A stretch of DNA of 64,000 bases, taken from contig JAPLCF010000032.1 in NCBI GenBank assembly GCA_026392355.1, forward strand, positions 84,297 to 148,296. The letters are read 5' to 3'. Shown in pieces: positions 1-8,571 of this stretch; the stretch's first letter is position 1, and each line of letters starts with the position of its first letter. The stretch comes from Actinomycetota bacterium. GTDB lineage: Bacteria > Actinomycetota > Thermoleophilia > Gaiellales > F1-60-MAGs149. The notes beneath the pieces were generated by a model. That model ran no database searches and had not been told where the DNA came from. It saw nothing but the letters and a program-made list of their open reading frames with translations. Position numbers and translations under genes: made by a program.

Positions 1-33
1 CGCGCGCATGTCGAGGGGGGTCGTCTTGGCCAC
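1..33 (-). CDS. 5' end of an unidentified gene (partial, runs off left edge)
   Basis: Only the first eleven codons are in the window, beginning with GTG and reading VAKTTPLDMRA, so no function can be assigned. The start is supported by a TAACGT box (positions 40-45, minus strand) exactly 6 nt before the GTG, the same spacing seen before about twenty other starts here, and by the absence of a Shine-Dalgarno sequence. The preceding gene on this strand ends at position 66, so the gene order fits. Confidence 0.4.
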   Translation of the reverse strand, partial: MAKTTPLDMRA

Positions 34-65
34 GGCGGAACGTTACCGGTTTCCGGCAAAGAGCG

Positions 66-1757
66 TCAGCCGCTGCTCACCTGGGCGCGGACGGCTGCCG
101 GGTCGAAATACCAGCGCACCACCCCGCCGACTTCGGAGCGCACGCCTCCCGTCTCGCGGAGGAACTGGGCCCAAGGCCCGGGCGCGCGAGCATCGACAAG
201 CACCCAAGTCGTGCCGGTAAACGCGAGGTAGCGCAGCAGTTCCTGCCGCGGGTTCGCGGGCAGCTGGTCGTTGTAGAAGCCGTAGACGACGGGGTACGGC
301 ATGTACTCGGCGGGGACTGCCGCTGCGCTGTACCCGCCCGCCATGCGATACCGCATCTTCGCCAAGGCCTGCCAGTACATGCCGTCGCCGCGGAACGAGT
401 ACGGCAGGATCAGCACGACCGCGTCATCCGGAATCTCTGCCGTGGCCTCCGCCGATGTGATGCCCGGCGGCGTGTGAAGCTCGGTGCGCCACACGTCGGC
501 GCGCGGCACGGGGAGCAGACAGATCAGTGCAACCACGGCCACGATCAGACGGAGGGCCATCACCGCTGGCTCCTCGCGCTCGCGGGGTACGACGAACAAC
601 GCGACGAGGACGGCAATGCCGAGCCAGGCAAAGACGACGATGCGCGTCGGCAGCGCGAGCTTGATCAGTGGCAGGTGTGTCACCAGCTGCCACGGCATCA
701 CGCTGTGCTGATCGCCGCTGATCGTGAGGTGTGCCCCCAGGGCGAGCACGATCGAGAGCAGCACGCCGAACGCGATCACCCACACCCAACGCTCACGACG
801 CCAGCGGATCAGCCCGCCGAGCGCGGCAATGATCAGCACAGGTCCCAGGTAGCCGAGCTGCTCGGTGAGATTGCCGACGAACTGGAGCGAGTCGCCCTGG
901 AAGCGCTGGCCGCCCGCCCACGTCACGATCGTCGGCACGATCAGGTTCTTCAGGTCAAGGGGATACAGGTCGGGTCGAATGCGGTCGTCGATCGGGTTCG
1001 GATGCAACAGCGCCGCCACGAGCAAGGGTGAGACAACCGCGAGAGCAATCGCGTATCCACCAGCGAGCCACGGTGCTGCCTGGACGATGCGACGGCGCAC
1101 GTCAGTCGGACCCAGCGCGAGGGCAGCCAGCAGCGTGAGGACACCGACGAGCGTCGCGGTCGCGGCGACCTCCGTGAACGTCAGGAACTGCATGGCGATG
1201 AGTGCCGCCAGCAGGAGCATGCCGCGCCGTGGACGGACGGAACGCTCGATCAAGCGGATCACCACGAGCACGATCAGGGGCAGCGCCCAGACCAGCGCCA
1301 GGTTCACATGATTGAGGGTCTGGCCGAGCATGTACGACGAGAAGCCGAAGGCCCACCCGCCGATGATCGCGGCCAGTGTGCTGCGCGTGATGTGGCGGCA
1401 GAGCATGTACGCACCCCAAGCCGCCAGCGCCGGGGCGGCGATCGCCAACAGGTTGTAGGAGGCGAGCGGACCAGCGAGCGCGGTTAGCGGCGACAGCAGG
1501 ATCGCCGGGCCGGGAATCGTCGTCGCCCACGCCAGGTTGAACCCCTGCGGCGCATCGATGCGGTCGGTCAGGAACGGCGCCTGGTTGCCGGCCAGCGTCT
1601 CGAGCCAGTGCACGAGCGACCAGGCGAAGAACCCCTGGTCTCCACCAAAGCTGCCGACGACGGCGTCCTCGGGTGCGCGCAACCAGAAGCGCCCGATCAG
1701 GACGACGGAGGCCGCGGCATAGCCGAGCAGCACCCAGAGCGGCTCAAGGCGTCGCAT
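66..1757 (-). CDS. Polytopic membrane protein, GT-C glycosyltransferase-like
   Basis: A 563-residue integral membrane protein with about ten to twelve hydrophobic segments between residues 5 and 410 and a soluble C-terminal domain of about 150 residues. The layout resembles GT-C polyprenyl-phosphate-sugar-dependent glycosyltransferases, and the early acidic motif GGDQGFF (around residues 38-44) could match the first-loop acidic site of that fold. No specific family is recognised, so the sugar and acceptor are unknown. The ATG is preceded by TACACT (1765-1770) at 7 nt and has no Shine-Dalgarno, suggesting a leaderless transcript. That promoter starts right after the terminator at 1773-1810. 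Confidence 0.6.
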   Translation of the reverse strand: MRRLEPLWVLLGYAAASVVLIGRFWLRAPEDAVVGSFGGDQGFFAWSLVHWLETLAGNQAPFLTDRIDAPQGFNLAWATTIPGPAILLSPLTALAGPLASYNLLAIAAPALAAWGAYMLCRHITRSTLAAIIGGWAFGFSSYMLGQTLNHVNLALVWALPLIVLVVIRLIERSVRPRRGMLLLAALIAMQFLTFTEVAATATLVGVLTLLAALALGPTDVRRRIVQAAPWLAGGYAIALAVVSPLLVAALLHPNPIDDRIRPDLYPLDLKNLIVPTIVTWAGGQRFQGDSLQFVGNLTEQLGYLGPVLIIAALGGLIRWRRERWVWVIAFGVLLSIVLALGAHLTISGDQHSVMPWQLVTHLPLIKLALPTRIVVFAWLGIAVLVALFVVPREREEPAVMALRLIVAVVALICLLPVPRADVWRTELHTPPGITSAEATAEIPDDAVVLILPYSFRGDGMYWQALAKMRYRMAGGYSAAAVPAEYMPYPVVYGFYNDQLPANPRQELLRYLAFTGTTWVLVDARAPGPWAQFLRETGGVRSEVGGVVRWYFDPAAVRAQVSSG

Positions 1758-1764
1758 GCAGCGG

Positions 1765-1770
1765 AGTGTA
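1765..1770 (-). promoter_or_regulatory. -10 box TACACT of the membrane protein gene
   Basis: TACACT lies 7 nt before the ATG at 1757, so transcription would begin at or next to the start codon. It directly follows the T-run of the upstream terminator. No convincing -35 is seen; its place is inside the terminator hairpin. Confidence 0.45.
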
Positions 1771-1772
1771 TG

Positions 1773-1810
1773 AAAAAAGCAGAGAGCCGGGCGGTTTCCC
1801 GCCCGGCTCT
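1773..1810 (-). terminator. Strong intrinsic terminator
   Basis: On the minus strand, a perfect 12-bp GC-rich stem (AGAGCCGGGCGG with its complement, GAAA loop) is followed after four bases by a run of six T. This is a textbook Rho-independent terminator. It ends the transcript that comes from dcd or from the structured region between 1811 and 2020. Confidence 0.85.
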
Positions 1811-2020
1811 CCGGGTCGAACGCTGGTATTACGCAAGATGCGCTGCGGCGATAAGCCGCGGCCCCAACGCGGGCTAGGCGATTCCCTGTCGGTCCAGGGG
1901 CGCGCCCTTACGTGCGCCGACCTCCACTTGCCGTGCAGTTGCTATTCAGAACGGACCACCTCCTCTCCGCGGTGGCCCGAAGGTACCACTCGGAGGCGAC
2001 CCTCGCCACACCGATTTCCG
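1811..2020 (-). ncRNA. Candidate structured RNA or long structured 3' UTR of dcd
   Basis: This 210-bp stretch has no credible reading frame but is rich in nested complementarity on the minus strand and ends in the terminator at 1773-1810. An outer GGGTCG near 1998 can pair with CGACCC near 1818. Inside, a hairpin forms from GTGG and CCAC around 1965-1990. A long-range GGTCC (about 1953) and GGACC (about 1878) pair encloses a GGCGC/GCGCC hairpin, and a GCGGC-ttatc-GCCGC hairpin lies near 1850. The size and rod-like layout are compatible with a 6S-type RNA, but none of the motifs I know for 6S, tmRNA, RNase P or SRP RNA is present, so its identity is open. Confidence 0.35.
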
Positions 2021-2584
2021 TTACTGGAAGTTTTTCCAGTACGCGCTTGGCGTGGGCCCGACCTGGCCTTGGTACTTCGACCCGAGCGCGCCCGAGCCAT
2101 ACGGCTTCTCGGCGGGCTGATCGAGGTTCATGAACGACATCTGGCCGATCTTCATGTCGGGGTAGAGCGTGATCGGCAGATTCGCGACGTTGGCCAGCTC
2201 GAGCGTGACGTGGCCATCGAAGCCGGGGTCGATGAAGCCCGCCGTCGAGTGGACCTGCAGGCCCAGGCGCCCAAGCGAGCTCTTGCCCTCGAGGCGCGAG
2301 ACGATGTCGTCACCGAGCGTGACGCGCTCCAGCGTGGCGCCGAGCACGAACTCGCCAGGGTGCAGAATGAACGGCCCGCCGTCGGTGATCTCGATCAGCT
2401 CGGTCAGCTCGGCCTGCTCTTGCTTGACGTCAATATGCCCGTAGCGGCTGTTCTTGAAGACACGGAAGCGGCGATCGCAGCGCACATCGATCGAGGCAGG
2501 CTGGATCAGCCCCTCGTCGAGGGGATCGAGCGTGATGCGACCGGCTTCGATCGCTGTGCGGATGCCGCGGTCGGACAGAACCAT
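2021..2584 (-). CDS. dcd: dCTP deaminase (Dcd/DUT family)
   Basis: Trimeric cytoplasmic enzyme converting dCTP to dUTP, possibly bifunctional to dUMP, for thymidylate synthesis. The 187-residue product begins [15 protein letters not shown] and has the family signature around [20 protein letters not shown] and the FIDPGFDG motif with the catalytic Glu-containing strand after it. The C-terminus carries [13 protein letters not shown], the nucleotide-closing tail. The ATG at 2584 fits the family N-terminus; an upstream in-frame extension is rejected. No Shine-Dalgarno is seen. The gene is divergent from the pseudokinase gene with only 64 bp between starts. Confidence 0.93.
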   Translation of the reverse strand: MVLSDRGIRTAIEAGRITLDPLDEGLIQPASIDVRCDRRFRVFKNSRYGHIDVKQEQAELTELIEITDGGPFILHPGEFVLGATLERVTLGDDIVSRLEGKSSLGRLGLQVHSTAGFIDPGFDGHVTLELANVANLPITLYPDMKIGQMSFMNLDQPAEKPYGSGALGSKYQGQVGPTPSAYWKNFQ

Positions 2585-2636
2585 TGCTGCGCAGCATTGC
2601 AGGCGAGGGGGACGTGCGAGGCGGCGCCATCGCGGG

Positions 2637-2642
2637 TACGCT
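2637..2642 (+). promoter_or_regulatory. -10 box TACGCT, leaderless-type promoter of the pseudokinase gene
   Basis: TACGCT is followed by 6 nt and then GTG at 2649. There is no Shine-Dalgarno. The box decides the start because no other in-frame start nearby has support. Confidence 0.45.
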
Positions 2643-2648
2643 GCGGGC

Positions 2649-4082
2649 GTGAGCACCCGGGTCATTGCGCGGCGCTACACGTTGGAGGTGCCCGAGCCAG
2701 CAGCGCCCGGATGCACCGTCTGGCGAGGGCGCGATTCGACCAATGGGGGCGCCGTCGTGGTGTCACTGCTCGACGAGCATCCGGAGGCCGACACCACGCT
2801 GAACGCGCTGGTGGCCGTTCGCCATCCCGCGTTACCGGTCGTGCTCGATCATGGCGTCGATGGCGTTACGCGCTACGTCGTCACCCCAGCACGGACGGGC
2901 CAGTCGGCGCGTGCGCGACTGCTGGTGGGCGGTCCGCTGGCTGCGGCCGACGCAGCGGAGGTTGCGGCGGAGATCGCCGATGCGCTGGCGGCACTGCATG
3001 CGCGCGGCCTTGTGCAGGGACAACTCAACCTCGATCGCATCGTGGCCGACGAGTCCGGACCGCTGCGGCTTGAGGATCTCGCGACGGGCTCGCTCGCCCG
3101 ACCCGCCGATCAGCCCGACGATGATCTCCGGCAACTCGCAGCGATTCTGCGCGACCTGCTGGGGCTGCCGGTCGATGCCAACCCGCTCGAGGTTGAGGGC
3201 ATTCCGCCTCGCCTCGCCGGGCTCTTGCAGAGCCTCGCCTCCTTCACCCCACCGCCCGCGAGCGACGCCCGTGATGCGCTACGGCGCATTGCGCGCGAGG
3301 AAACACCTGAGTGGGAGCCGTTCGCCGCGGACGCTGCCCCGGCTCCGGCGGGTCCGGTGCTCAGCGGTCTCGACGAGGGGCCTGCTCCGACCCGCAATCG
3401 TGGGCTCAAGCTCGTGGTCGGCGCACTCGTGATCATCGTGATCGTGCTTGCTGCCATCGTCATCGTCGATCGTCGAGATGCTGATCAGCGTGCGGCGCAG
3501 ACGGCCCTGCCCGGACCGATCTCCTACGTCACGGAGACCAGCGACACCGGCACGAGCGAGGGCGCCACGATCACCGAGACGACGACGACTGAGCCGCAGC
3601 CCGTGGGCCCCAATCGCACTCCGAGGGCTCTGCGCATCGCATCAGTCACGGCCCTCGACCCAACTGGCGACAACACAGAGAACAATGACCAGGTGCGCCT
3701 CGCGATCGACGGGTCGCCGACGACGGGCTGGTCGACCGAGATCTACAAGGAAGGCGTGATCGAGAAGAAGCGCGGCGTTGGTCTCTCGCTGCACCTTGCC
3801 GTTCCCAGTCGCGTACGGCGCCTGGCCATTACGAGCGCGCCCGTGGGCGCCACCGTCGTGATCTACGGCGTGCGCGGCGCGGTGCCTGCGAAGGCCCCAC
3901 GCGACTGGATTCAGCTCACCGACCCGAAAGAGCTCAAGCGCGCCACCTCGGTGATCCCCATCCGTCGTGCCGCGCCACTGACCGACGTCCTGATCTGGAT
4001 TACGGGCCTGCCGCCGGTCAAGGGCGGCTACGCCGTGGCGTTCAACACCATCCGTCTGACGGGCGTCCCCACCGGCGCCTGA
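2649..4082 (+). CDS. Membrane pseudokinase with C-terminal discoidin-like domain
   Basis: A 477-residue single-pass membrane protein. Residues 1-215 have a Ser/Thr-kinase-like fold, but the catalytic positions are lost: the VAIK lysine region reads VVVSLL, the HRD loop reads VQGQLNLDR and the DFG position reads LEDL. A basic cytoplasmic stretch precedes a transmembrane helix at about 252-275. A Thr/Ser-rich linker then leads to a jelly-roll domain at about 345-475 ([12 protein letters not shown], then a putative ligand loop) resembling the C-terminal part of mycobacterial MviN. In mycobacteria the MviN pseudokinase recruits FhaA; here fhaA lies 8 kb away. GTG at 2649 is chosen because TACGCT lies exactly 6 nt before it. 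Confidence 0.75.
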   Translation: MSTRVIARRYTLEVPEPAAPGCTVWRGRDSTNGGAVVVSLLDEHPEADTTLNALVAVRHPALPVVLDHGVDGVTRYVVTPARTGQSARARLLVGGPLAAADAAEVAAEIADALAALHARGLVQGQLNLDRIVADESGPLRLEDLATGSLARPADQPDDDLRQLAAILRDLLGLPVDANPLEVEGIPPRLAGLLQSLASFTPPPASDARDALRRIAREETPEWEPFAADAAPAPAGPVLSGLDEGPAPTRNRGLKLVVGALVIIVIVLAAIVIVDRRDADQRAAQTALPGPISYVTETSDTGTSEGATITETTTTEPQPVGPNRTPRALRIASVTALDPTGDNTENNDQVRLAIDGSPTTGWSTEIYKEGVIEKKRGVGLSLHLAVPSRVRRLAITSAPVGATVVIYGVRGAVPAKAPRDWIQLTDPKELKRATSVIPIRRAAPLTDVLIWITGLPPVKGGYAVAFNTIRLTGVPTGA

Positions 4083-4173
4083 GTGCGCGTGTGGACAGTT
4101 TGGATCCGGATCCAAACTGTCCCAACGCGTGGACAGAATGGATCCGGATCCAAACTGTCCACACGCGCACTCA
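4080..4173. repeat. 94-bp nested double palindrome between convergent stop codons
   Basis: The outer arms (4080-4098 and 4155-4173) are a perfect 19-bp inverted repeat that includes both flanking TGA stop codons. Between them lie two 32-bp direct copies (4091-4122 and 4129-4160), each itself a palindrome centred on GGATCCGGATCC. The first copy is perfect over 30 bp; the second has two mismatched base pairs. A six-base spacer CAACGC separates them. It can fold as one long hairpin or as two side-by-side hairpins, and probably acts as a bidirectional terminator, though no T-run follows. Confidence 0.8.
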
Positions 4174-5172
4174 GCGAAGCAGGCCGGCGTTGCGCGCGTG
4201 GCGCTCGACAGCCAGCTCGACTAGACGCGTCAGCAGGTCGGCGTAGGCGATCCCGCTCGCCTCGAACATGCGGGCGTAGTAGCTGGTCGCGGTGAAGCCC
4301 GGAATGGCGTTGATCTCGTTGAGGACGAGGCGGCCCGAGTCGGTGTAGAAGAAGTCGACGCGGGCCATGCCGTGGCAGTCGCAGACCGTGAAGGCGTGCG
4401 CGGCGATGGCGCGCTGGCGTTCACTCACCTCGTCCGGGATGTCTGCAGGGACGACGAGGGCGGAGCCGCCCGCCGCGTACTTTGCTTCGTAGTCGTACCA
4501 CTCGGCCTCGAACGTAATCTCGCCGACGACCGACACCGTCAGCGCGGGGGGCAGACCGAGCACGCTGCACTCGACCTCCTTGCCGACCAGCAGCTCTTCG
4601 ACCAGCACCTTGTCGTCGTGGGCGAGCGCCAGGTCGAGTGCGCCATCGAGCTCGTCGGCCGAGCCAACGCGCGAGATGCCGACGCTCGAGCCGAGACGAG
4701 CCGGCTTGACGAAGACGGGGAAGCCGAGGTCGGCCTCGATGCGCGCGCGCACGGCGCCACGGTTGTCGTCGGGGCCGACCAAGACCTCGCGCGCAACGTC
4801 GATGCCGGCATCACGCAGCGCGGCCTTGCAGCGCTCCTTGTCCATCGTCAGCGCGGCGCCGAGCACGCCGGAGCCGACGTACGCCACGTCGAGCATCTCG
4901 AGCAGCCCCTGCACCGTGCCGTCCTCGCCGAAGGGGCCGTGCAGCACGGGGAACACCACATCGCAGCCGAGCGGACCGCCCTGGCCAGGCGTGACGGAGA
5001 CGACAGCGCCGTCGGCAGTCGTCCAGACGCCATCACGCGAGATCGTGATGCGCACGACCTCGAAGCGCGAGGGATCGAGTCCTGCGGCAACGCTCTCCGC
5101 CGAGCGGAGCGACACGTCGTGCTCCGAGGAGCGGCCGCCGCCCAGCACGGCGACGCGCAGGCGCTCGGCCAC
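4171..5172 (-). CDS. ddl: D-alanine--D-alanine ligase
   Basis: ATP-grasp enzyme joining two D-Ala for the peptidoglycan precursor in the cytosol. The 333-residue protein starts MAERLRVAVLGGGRSSEHDVSL, the Ddl N-terminal glycine loop with the catalytic Glu-His. It carries the VLHGPFGEDGTVQG motif, the YVGSGVLGAALTMDK segment, the ATP-binding FVKPARLGSSVGIS loop and the C-terminal LNEINAIPGFT substrate site. The GTG start overlaps the pknB stop by one base (TAGTG), so it is the last gene of the cell-wall control operon, an unusual position for ddl. It ends inside the palindrome at 4080-4173. Confidence 0.96.
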   Translation of the reverse strand: MAERLRVAVLGGGRSSEHDVSLRSAESVAAGLDPSRFEVVRITISRDGVWTTADGAVVSVTPGQGGPLGCDVVFPVLHGPFGEDGTVQGLLEMLDVAYVGSGVLGAALTMDKERCKAALRDAGIDVAREVLVGPDDNRGAVRARIEADLGFPVFVKPARLGSSVGISRVGSADELDGALDLALAHDDKVLVEELLVGKEVECSVLGLPPALTVSVVGEITFEAEWYDYEAKYAAGGSALVVPADIPDEVSERQRAIAAHAFTVCDCHGMARVDFFYTDSGRLVLNEINAIPGFTATSYYARMFEASGIAYADLLTRLVELAVERHARNAGLLR

Positions 5173-7106
5173 TAGGTCGTCGACCCCGTGTAACGGCCAA
5201 CAACGATCGTGACCGTGGAGCCCTGCGGCTTCTGCGAGTTACCGGCCGGGTTCTGCGAGATCACGATGCCGTCCTGGGCCGGATCGCTCGTGGCCTGCTC
5301 GGTGGTGTTGGGTACGAAGCCCGCATTCGTGAGCGCACCCTCCGCATTGCTCCGCGACTGGTTGATAACGCTGGGGACGGCAATCGTCGCCGGGCCCTTC
5401 GAGATAACGACGTTGACGGCAATCCCGGTCGGGACGCTGGTGCCCGCGGCGGGATCCTGGCTGATCACCTGACCGACCGGTGCGGCGTCGTTGGCCTCGC
5501 TCTGCGCGCCAAGCACCAGACCCGCCGCGATCAGGGCGTTCTGGGCGTTATTGATGTCCATCTTCGTGATGTTCGGCACCGTGGCGGCCTGCGTACCGGT
5601 GGAAACCGTCAGCGTGACGGTCGATCCCGGCTTCACCTGCACGCCGGCGGATGGCGCCTGCGCAATGACGTTCCCCTCCGCGACGCTGTCGGAGGAGTCC
5701 TCGACGGTCGTAACGAGCAGACCGAGCGCCTCGAGCTGGGCCGTGGCATCGCCGATCGCAGAGCCCTGCACGCTCGGCACGTCCACGAGATTGGGGCCCG
5801 ACGAGACCTGGAGCTCGATCGTGGTCCCCGTTGGCACCTTGCCGCCGGCATTCGGGCGCATCGCAATGACCTGCCCCTCCGGGACATCGGCCGACGCCTG
5901 CTGGGTGATCAGCACGGCGAACCCGAGATCCTTCAGCACCGTAGTGGCGTCGGCCTGCTTCTGACCGACGACGTTCGGGATCTCCACGAGCGCGCTGGAT
6001 GTCGACGTGGTGGCCGAGGTGCTGCCGCCGCCATCCGAGCCACCGCGCAGCACGGCGAACGCCCCGACGGCGACCGCGAGCAGGAGGACGCCGAGGACGA
6101 TGAGCAGGATCCAGAGCCGCTTGCGATTGGGATTGCCACCCCGGGGCGCCGTGGTGTCGCGCGGGGGCAGGGGCGGCGCGACCATCGTCTCGGCGGCCGG
6201 GGGCGGTGTCATCGGGCGCGTCATCGCGAGCGTGGCGGCACCGATCACGGCGGTCTCGTCGCTGATCGGCAGGCCCTGACGAACCCGGTCGAGCTCGATG
6301 CCCATCTCGTCGGCGCTCTGGTACCGCTCGCGCGGATCCTTGGCGAGCGCGCGCATGACCACAGACTCGAGTGCGACGGGCACCAGCGGGTTGCGGTCGG
6401 TCAGCGGCTCGGGCGCCTCCTGCACGTGGCGCATCGCGACGTTGACGGCGGTATCGCCCTCGAACGGCACGCGTCCGGACAACATCTCGTAGAGCACGAT
6501 GCCAAGCGAGTAGAGGTCGGCCGGTGGTCCGACGGTGAGGCCACGAGCCTGCTCGGGCGCGAGGTACTGCGCCGTGCCGACGATCGACCCGGCTTCGGTC
6601 ATCTCGGTGTCGCCACCGGCGCTGGCGATGCCGAAGTCGGCGACCTTCACCTTGCCGTCCGGCTGCATCAGGATGTTCTGCGGCTTGACGTCGCGGTGGA
6701 TTACGCCCTGCTGATGCGCGACGCGCAGCGCCGCGAGGATCTGCAGCGCGATCGTGATCGCACGGCGTGGCTCGAGCGGCGACTCGCGACGGATCAGGTC
6801 CTTCAGCGTCTCGCCCTCAACGTACTCCTGGACGATGAACGACATCCCGCCTTGCGACTGGTCGTAGACCTGGACGATGTTCGGGTGGTTGAGGCGCGCG
6901 GCGGCGCGTGCCTCGCGCTGGAACCGCTCGATGAAATGCGGGTCGTCGCTATGGCGGTCGGCAAGCACCTTGATCGCGACCTCACGGTGCAGCGACTCGT
7001 CTTGCGCCAAGAACACGCGCGCCATTCCGCCCTGGCCGAGGCGGCGGATGATGCGGTAGCGGCCTGCGAAGAGCGCGCCGTCAGAGGTGTCCATGGGTGT
7101 CGTCAT
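5172..7106 (-). CDS. pknB: Ser/Thr protein kinase with four PASTA domains (PknB type)
   Basis: Membrane receptor kinase that senses peptidoglycan fragments or lipid II and phosphorylates cell-wall and division proteins. The 644-residue product has a kinase domain at about 14-275 with intact GQGGMARV, VAIK, HRDVKPQN and DFGIA motifs, a juxtamembrane linker, one transmembrane helix near 340 and four PASTA repeats at about 370-640 (PNVVGQ, PSVQGS, PNITKM, PSVINQ). ATG at 7106 gives the family N-terminus ahead of GRYRIIRRLGQGG and is preceded by CGGAG. Its cognate phosphatase pstP lies three genes upstream in the same operon. Confidence 0.95.
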   Translation of the reverse strand: MTTPMDTSDGALFAGRYRIIRRLGQGGMARVFLAQDESLHREVAIKVLADRHSDDPHFIERFQREARAAARLNHPNIVQVYDQSQGGMSFIVQEYVEGETLKDLIRRESPLEPRRAITIALQILAALRVAHQQGVIHRDVKPQNILMQPDGKVKVADFGIASAGGDTEMTEAGSIVGTAQYLAPEQARGLTVGPPADLYSLGIVLYEMLSGRVPFEGDTAVNVAMRHVQEAPEPLTDRNPLVPVALESVVMRALAKDPRERYQSADEMGIELDRVRQGLPISDETAVIGAATLAMTRPMTPPPAAETMVAPPLPPRDTTAPRGGNPNRKRLWILLIVLGVLLLAVAVGAFAVLRGGSDGGGSTSATTSTSSALVEIPNVVGQKQADATTVLKDLGFAVLITQQASADVPEGQVIAMRPNAGGKVPTGTTIELQVSSGPNLVDVPSVQGSAIGDATAQLEALGLLVTTVEDSSDSVAEGNVIAQAPSAGVQVKPGSTVTLTVSTGTQAATVPNITKMDINNAQNALIAAGLVLGAQSEANDAAPVGQVISQDPAAGTSVPTGIAVNVVISKGPATIAVPSVINQSRSNAEGALTNAGFVPNTTEQATSDPAQDGIVISQNPAGNSQKPQGSTVTIVVGRYTGSTT

Positions 7107-7128
7107 GCGGTGCTCCGAGCGGATTGTC

Positions 7129-8571
7129 TCACGATGCTGGCTCCGTGAGCGCCCGTAGGACGCTTGCGGCGATCGGCGCGGCCACATCGCCGCCTGTTCC
7201 ATCCGTGTTCTCGACCAACACAGCGAAGGCAAAGCGGGGTGCTTTGGCAGGAGCAAAGCCGATAAACCACGCGTCGTTCTTGCCGTCCTTGCCGGTCTCG
7301 GCCGTGCCCGTCTTGCCCGCCACATCCAGCCCGGCGACGTTCGCCGCTGCGCCGGTGCCGTCATCGACGACGTCCTTCATCAACTGCCGCAGGATGGCCG
7401 CCGTCTCGGTGGTCATTGCCCGGCCCAGGTAGACAGGCTGTGGGCGGCGGACGACGGAGCCGTCGGGAGCGCGTACCTCTTGTACGGGTTGGGGCTCGAC
7501 GATCTGACCGCCGTTGGCGACGGCCACCGCGACCTCGGCCATCTGGAGCGGCGTGGCGAGGAGGCGCTCCTGGCCGATCGCGAGCCGCGCGACGTCGACG
7601 GGCGTGTCGAACGGCACCAGGTTGCCGCGCCGGTTGAAGATGCCCGACGGCAGCGTCTGCTCCGGCGGATAGTCCCAGGGGAAGCGCTTGAAGAAGCCGA
7701 AGTCCTTCATCGTGTCCTCGAGCTGCTCCTGGCCGAGCGTCATGCCGACCTCCGCGAACGTGGTGTTGATCGAGTGGACGAGGGCATAGGCGAAGTCGTG
7801 CGGGCCGTAGGCACGGCCGCGGAAGTTGCAGAGCTCCTGTCCGCCGGTCTGAATGCAGGCCGGGCCGGGGAACTGCTGGTCGACCGTGACGGCCTCGTTG
7901 TCGAGTGCGCTGGCGGCCGTGACGACCTTGAAGGTCGAGCCGGGGGGATAGAGCCCCTGCGTCGCGCGGTTGAGCAGCGGCGACGCCGGATCGGCCAGCG
8001 CCTTCTCGAGGCCGGTGTTGGGGTTGAACGTTGGTGTCGAGGCCATCACCAGCAGGCCGCCGGTGCTCGGGTCCATCACCACGACGCTGCCACGAGCCTG
8101 CAGGTTTTCCAGCTCATCCATCGCCGCCTGCTGGCCCGCGGCAGAGAGGCGGAGGATCACGTCGTCGCCGCGCACCGTGTCGCCCTTCATGCGGTCAAAG
8201 GCGTTCTGAATACCCGCGAGGTCGCTGGTGCTCCCGGACAGCTCGGGATCGAGCGAGCGCTCGAGACCGGAACGCCCGGCGAGCAGGGAGGAGTAGCCGA
8301 CCAGCTGCGCGGCGAGTCCGCCCTCGGGATACGTGCGCGAGTAGACCGTGCGACCGTCGAGCTTGCCGGGCGTTGACTCCGCCAGCACGACGCCATCGGC
8401 CGTGACGATCGAGCCACGATCGACGGCGAGGTCGCGATAGACCATCCGCACGTTGGCCTGGCGTGCCTCGAGAGAACCGCGCGCCCAGACCTGCCAGTAC
8501 GTCGTCATCGCGATCAGCGCCAGCAGCGCCACCGTCGAGGCGATGAACAGATTCGAGATGCGGCGATTCAT
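7129..8571 (-). CDS. pbpA: Peptidoglycan D,D-transpeptidase (PbpA, class B PBP)
   Basis: Crosslinks peptidoglycan in the periplasmic space together with the RodA/FtsW glycosyltransferase encoded just before it. The 480-residue protein has an N-terminal membrane anchor (residues 7-27), a short dimerisation region and a transpeptidase domain. All three catalytic motifs are intact: STFK (about residue 211), SIN (about 266) and KTGT (about 420). Its length and small N-terminal module match mycobacterial PbpA rather than longer division-specific FtsI. The ATG overlaps the rodA stop as ATGA, implying translational coupling. Confidence 0.94.
   Translation of the reverse strand: MNRRISNLFIASTVALLALIAMTTYWQVWARGSLEARQANVRMVYRDLAVDRGSIVTADGVVLAESTPGKLDGRTVYSRTYPEGGLAAQLVGYSSLLAGRSGLERSLDPELSGSTSDLAGIQNAFDRMKGDTVRGDDVILRLSAAGQQAAMDELENLQARGSVVVMDPSTGGLLVMASTPTFNPNTGLEKALADPASPLLNRATQGLYPPGSTFKVVTAASALDNEAVTVDQQFPGPACIQTGGQELCNFRGRAYGPHDFAYALVHSINTTFAEVGMTLGQEQLEDTMKDFGFFKRFPWDYPPEQTLPSGIFNRRGNLVPFDTPVDVARLAIGQERLLATPLQMAEVAVAVANGGQIVEPQPVQEVRAPDGSVVRRPQPVYLGRAMTTETAAILRQLMKDVVDDGTGAAANVAGLDVAGKTGTAETGKDGKNDAWFIGFAPAKAPRFAFAVLVENTDGTGGDVAAPIAASVLRALTEPAS

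Noticed and set aside
1930..2010. T-box-like string GAGTGGTACC ... CCACCGCGG on the minus strand
   Set aside because: A T-box needs a long specifier stem upstream and an aminoacyl-tRNA synthetase or amino-acid gene downstream. Only about 20 bp lie between the dcd stop and this string, and the next gene is a membrane protein.
1811..2020. tmRNA, RNase P RNA or SRP RNA
   Set aside because: No tRNA-like ends or tag frame, no GAGGAAAGUCC/ACAGAA-type RNase P core and no SRP apical loop motif could be found.
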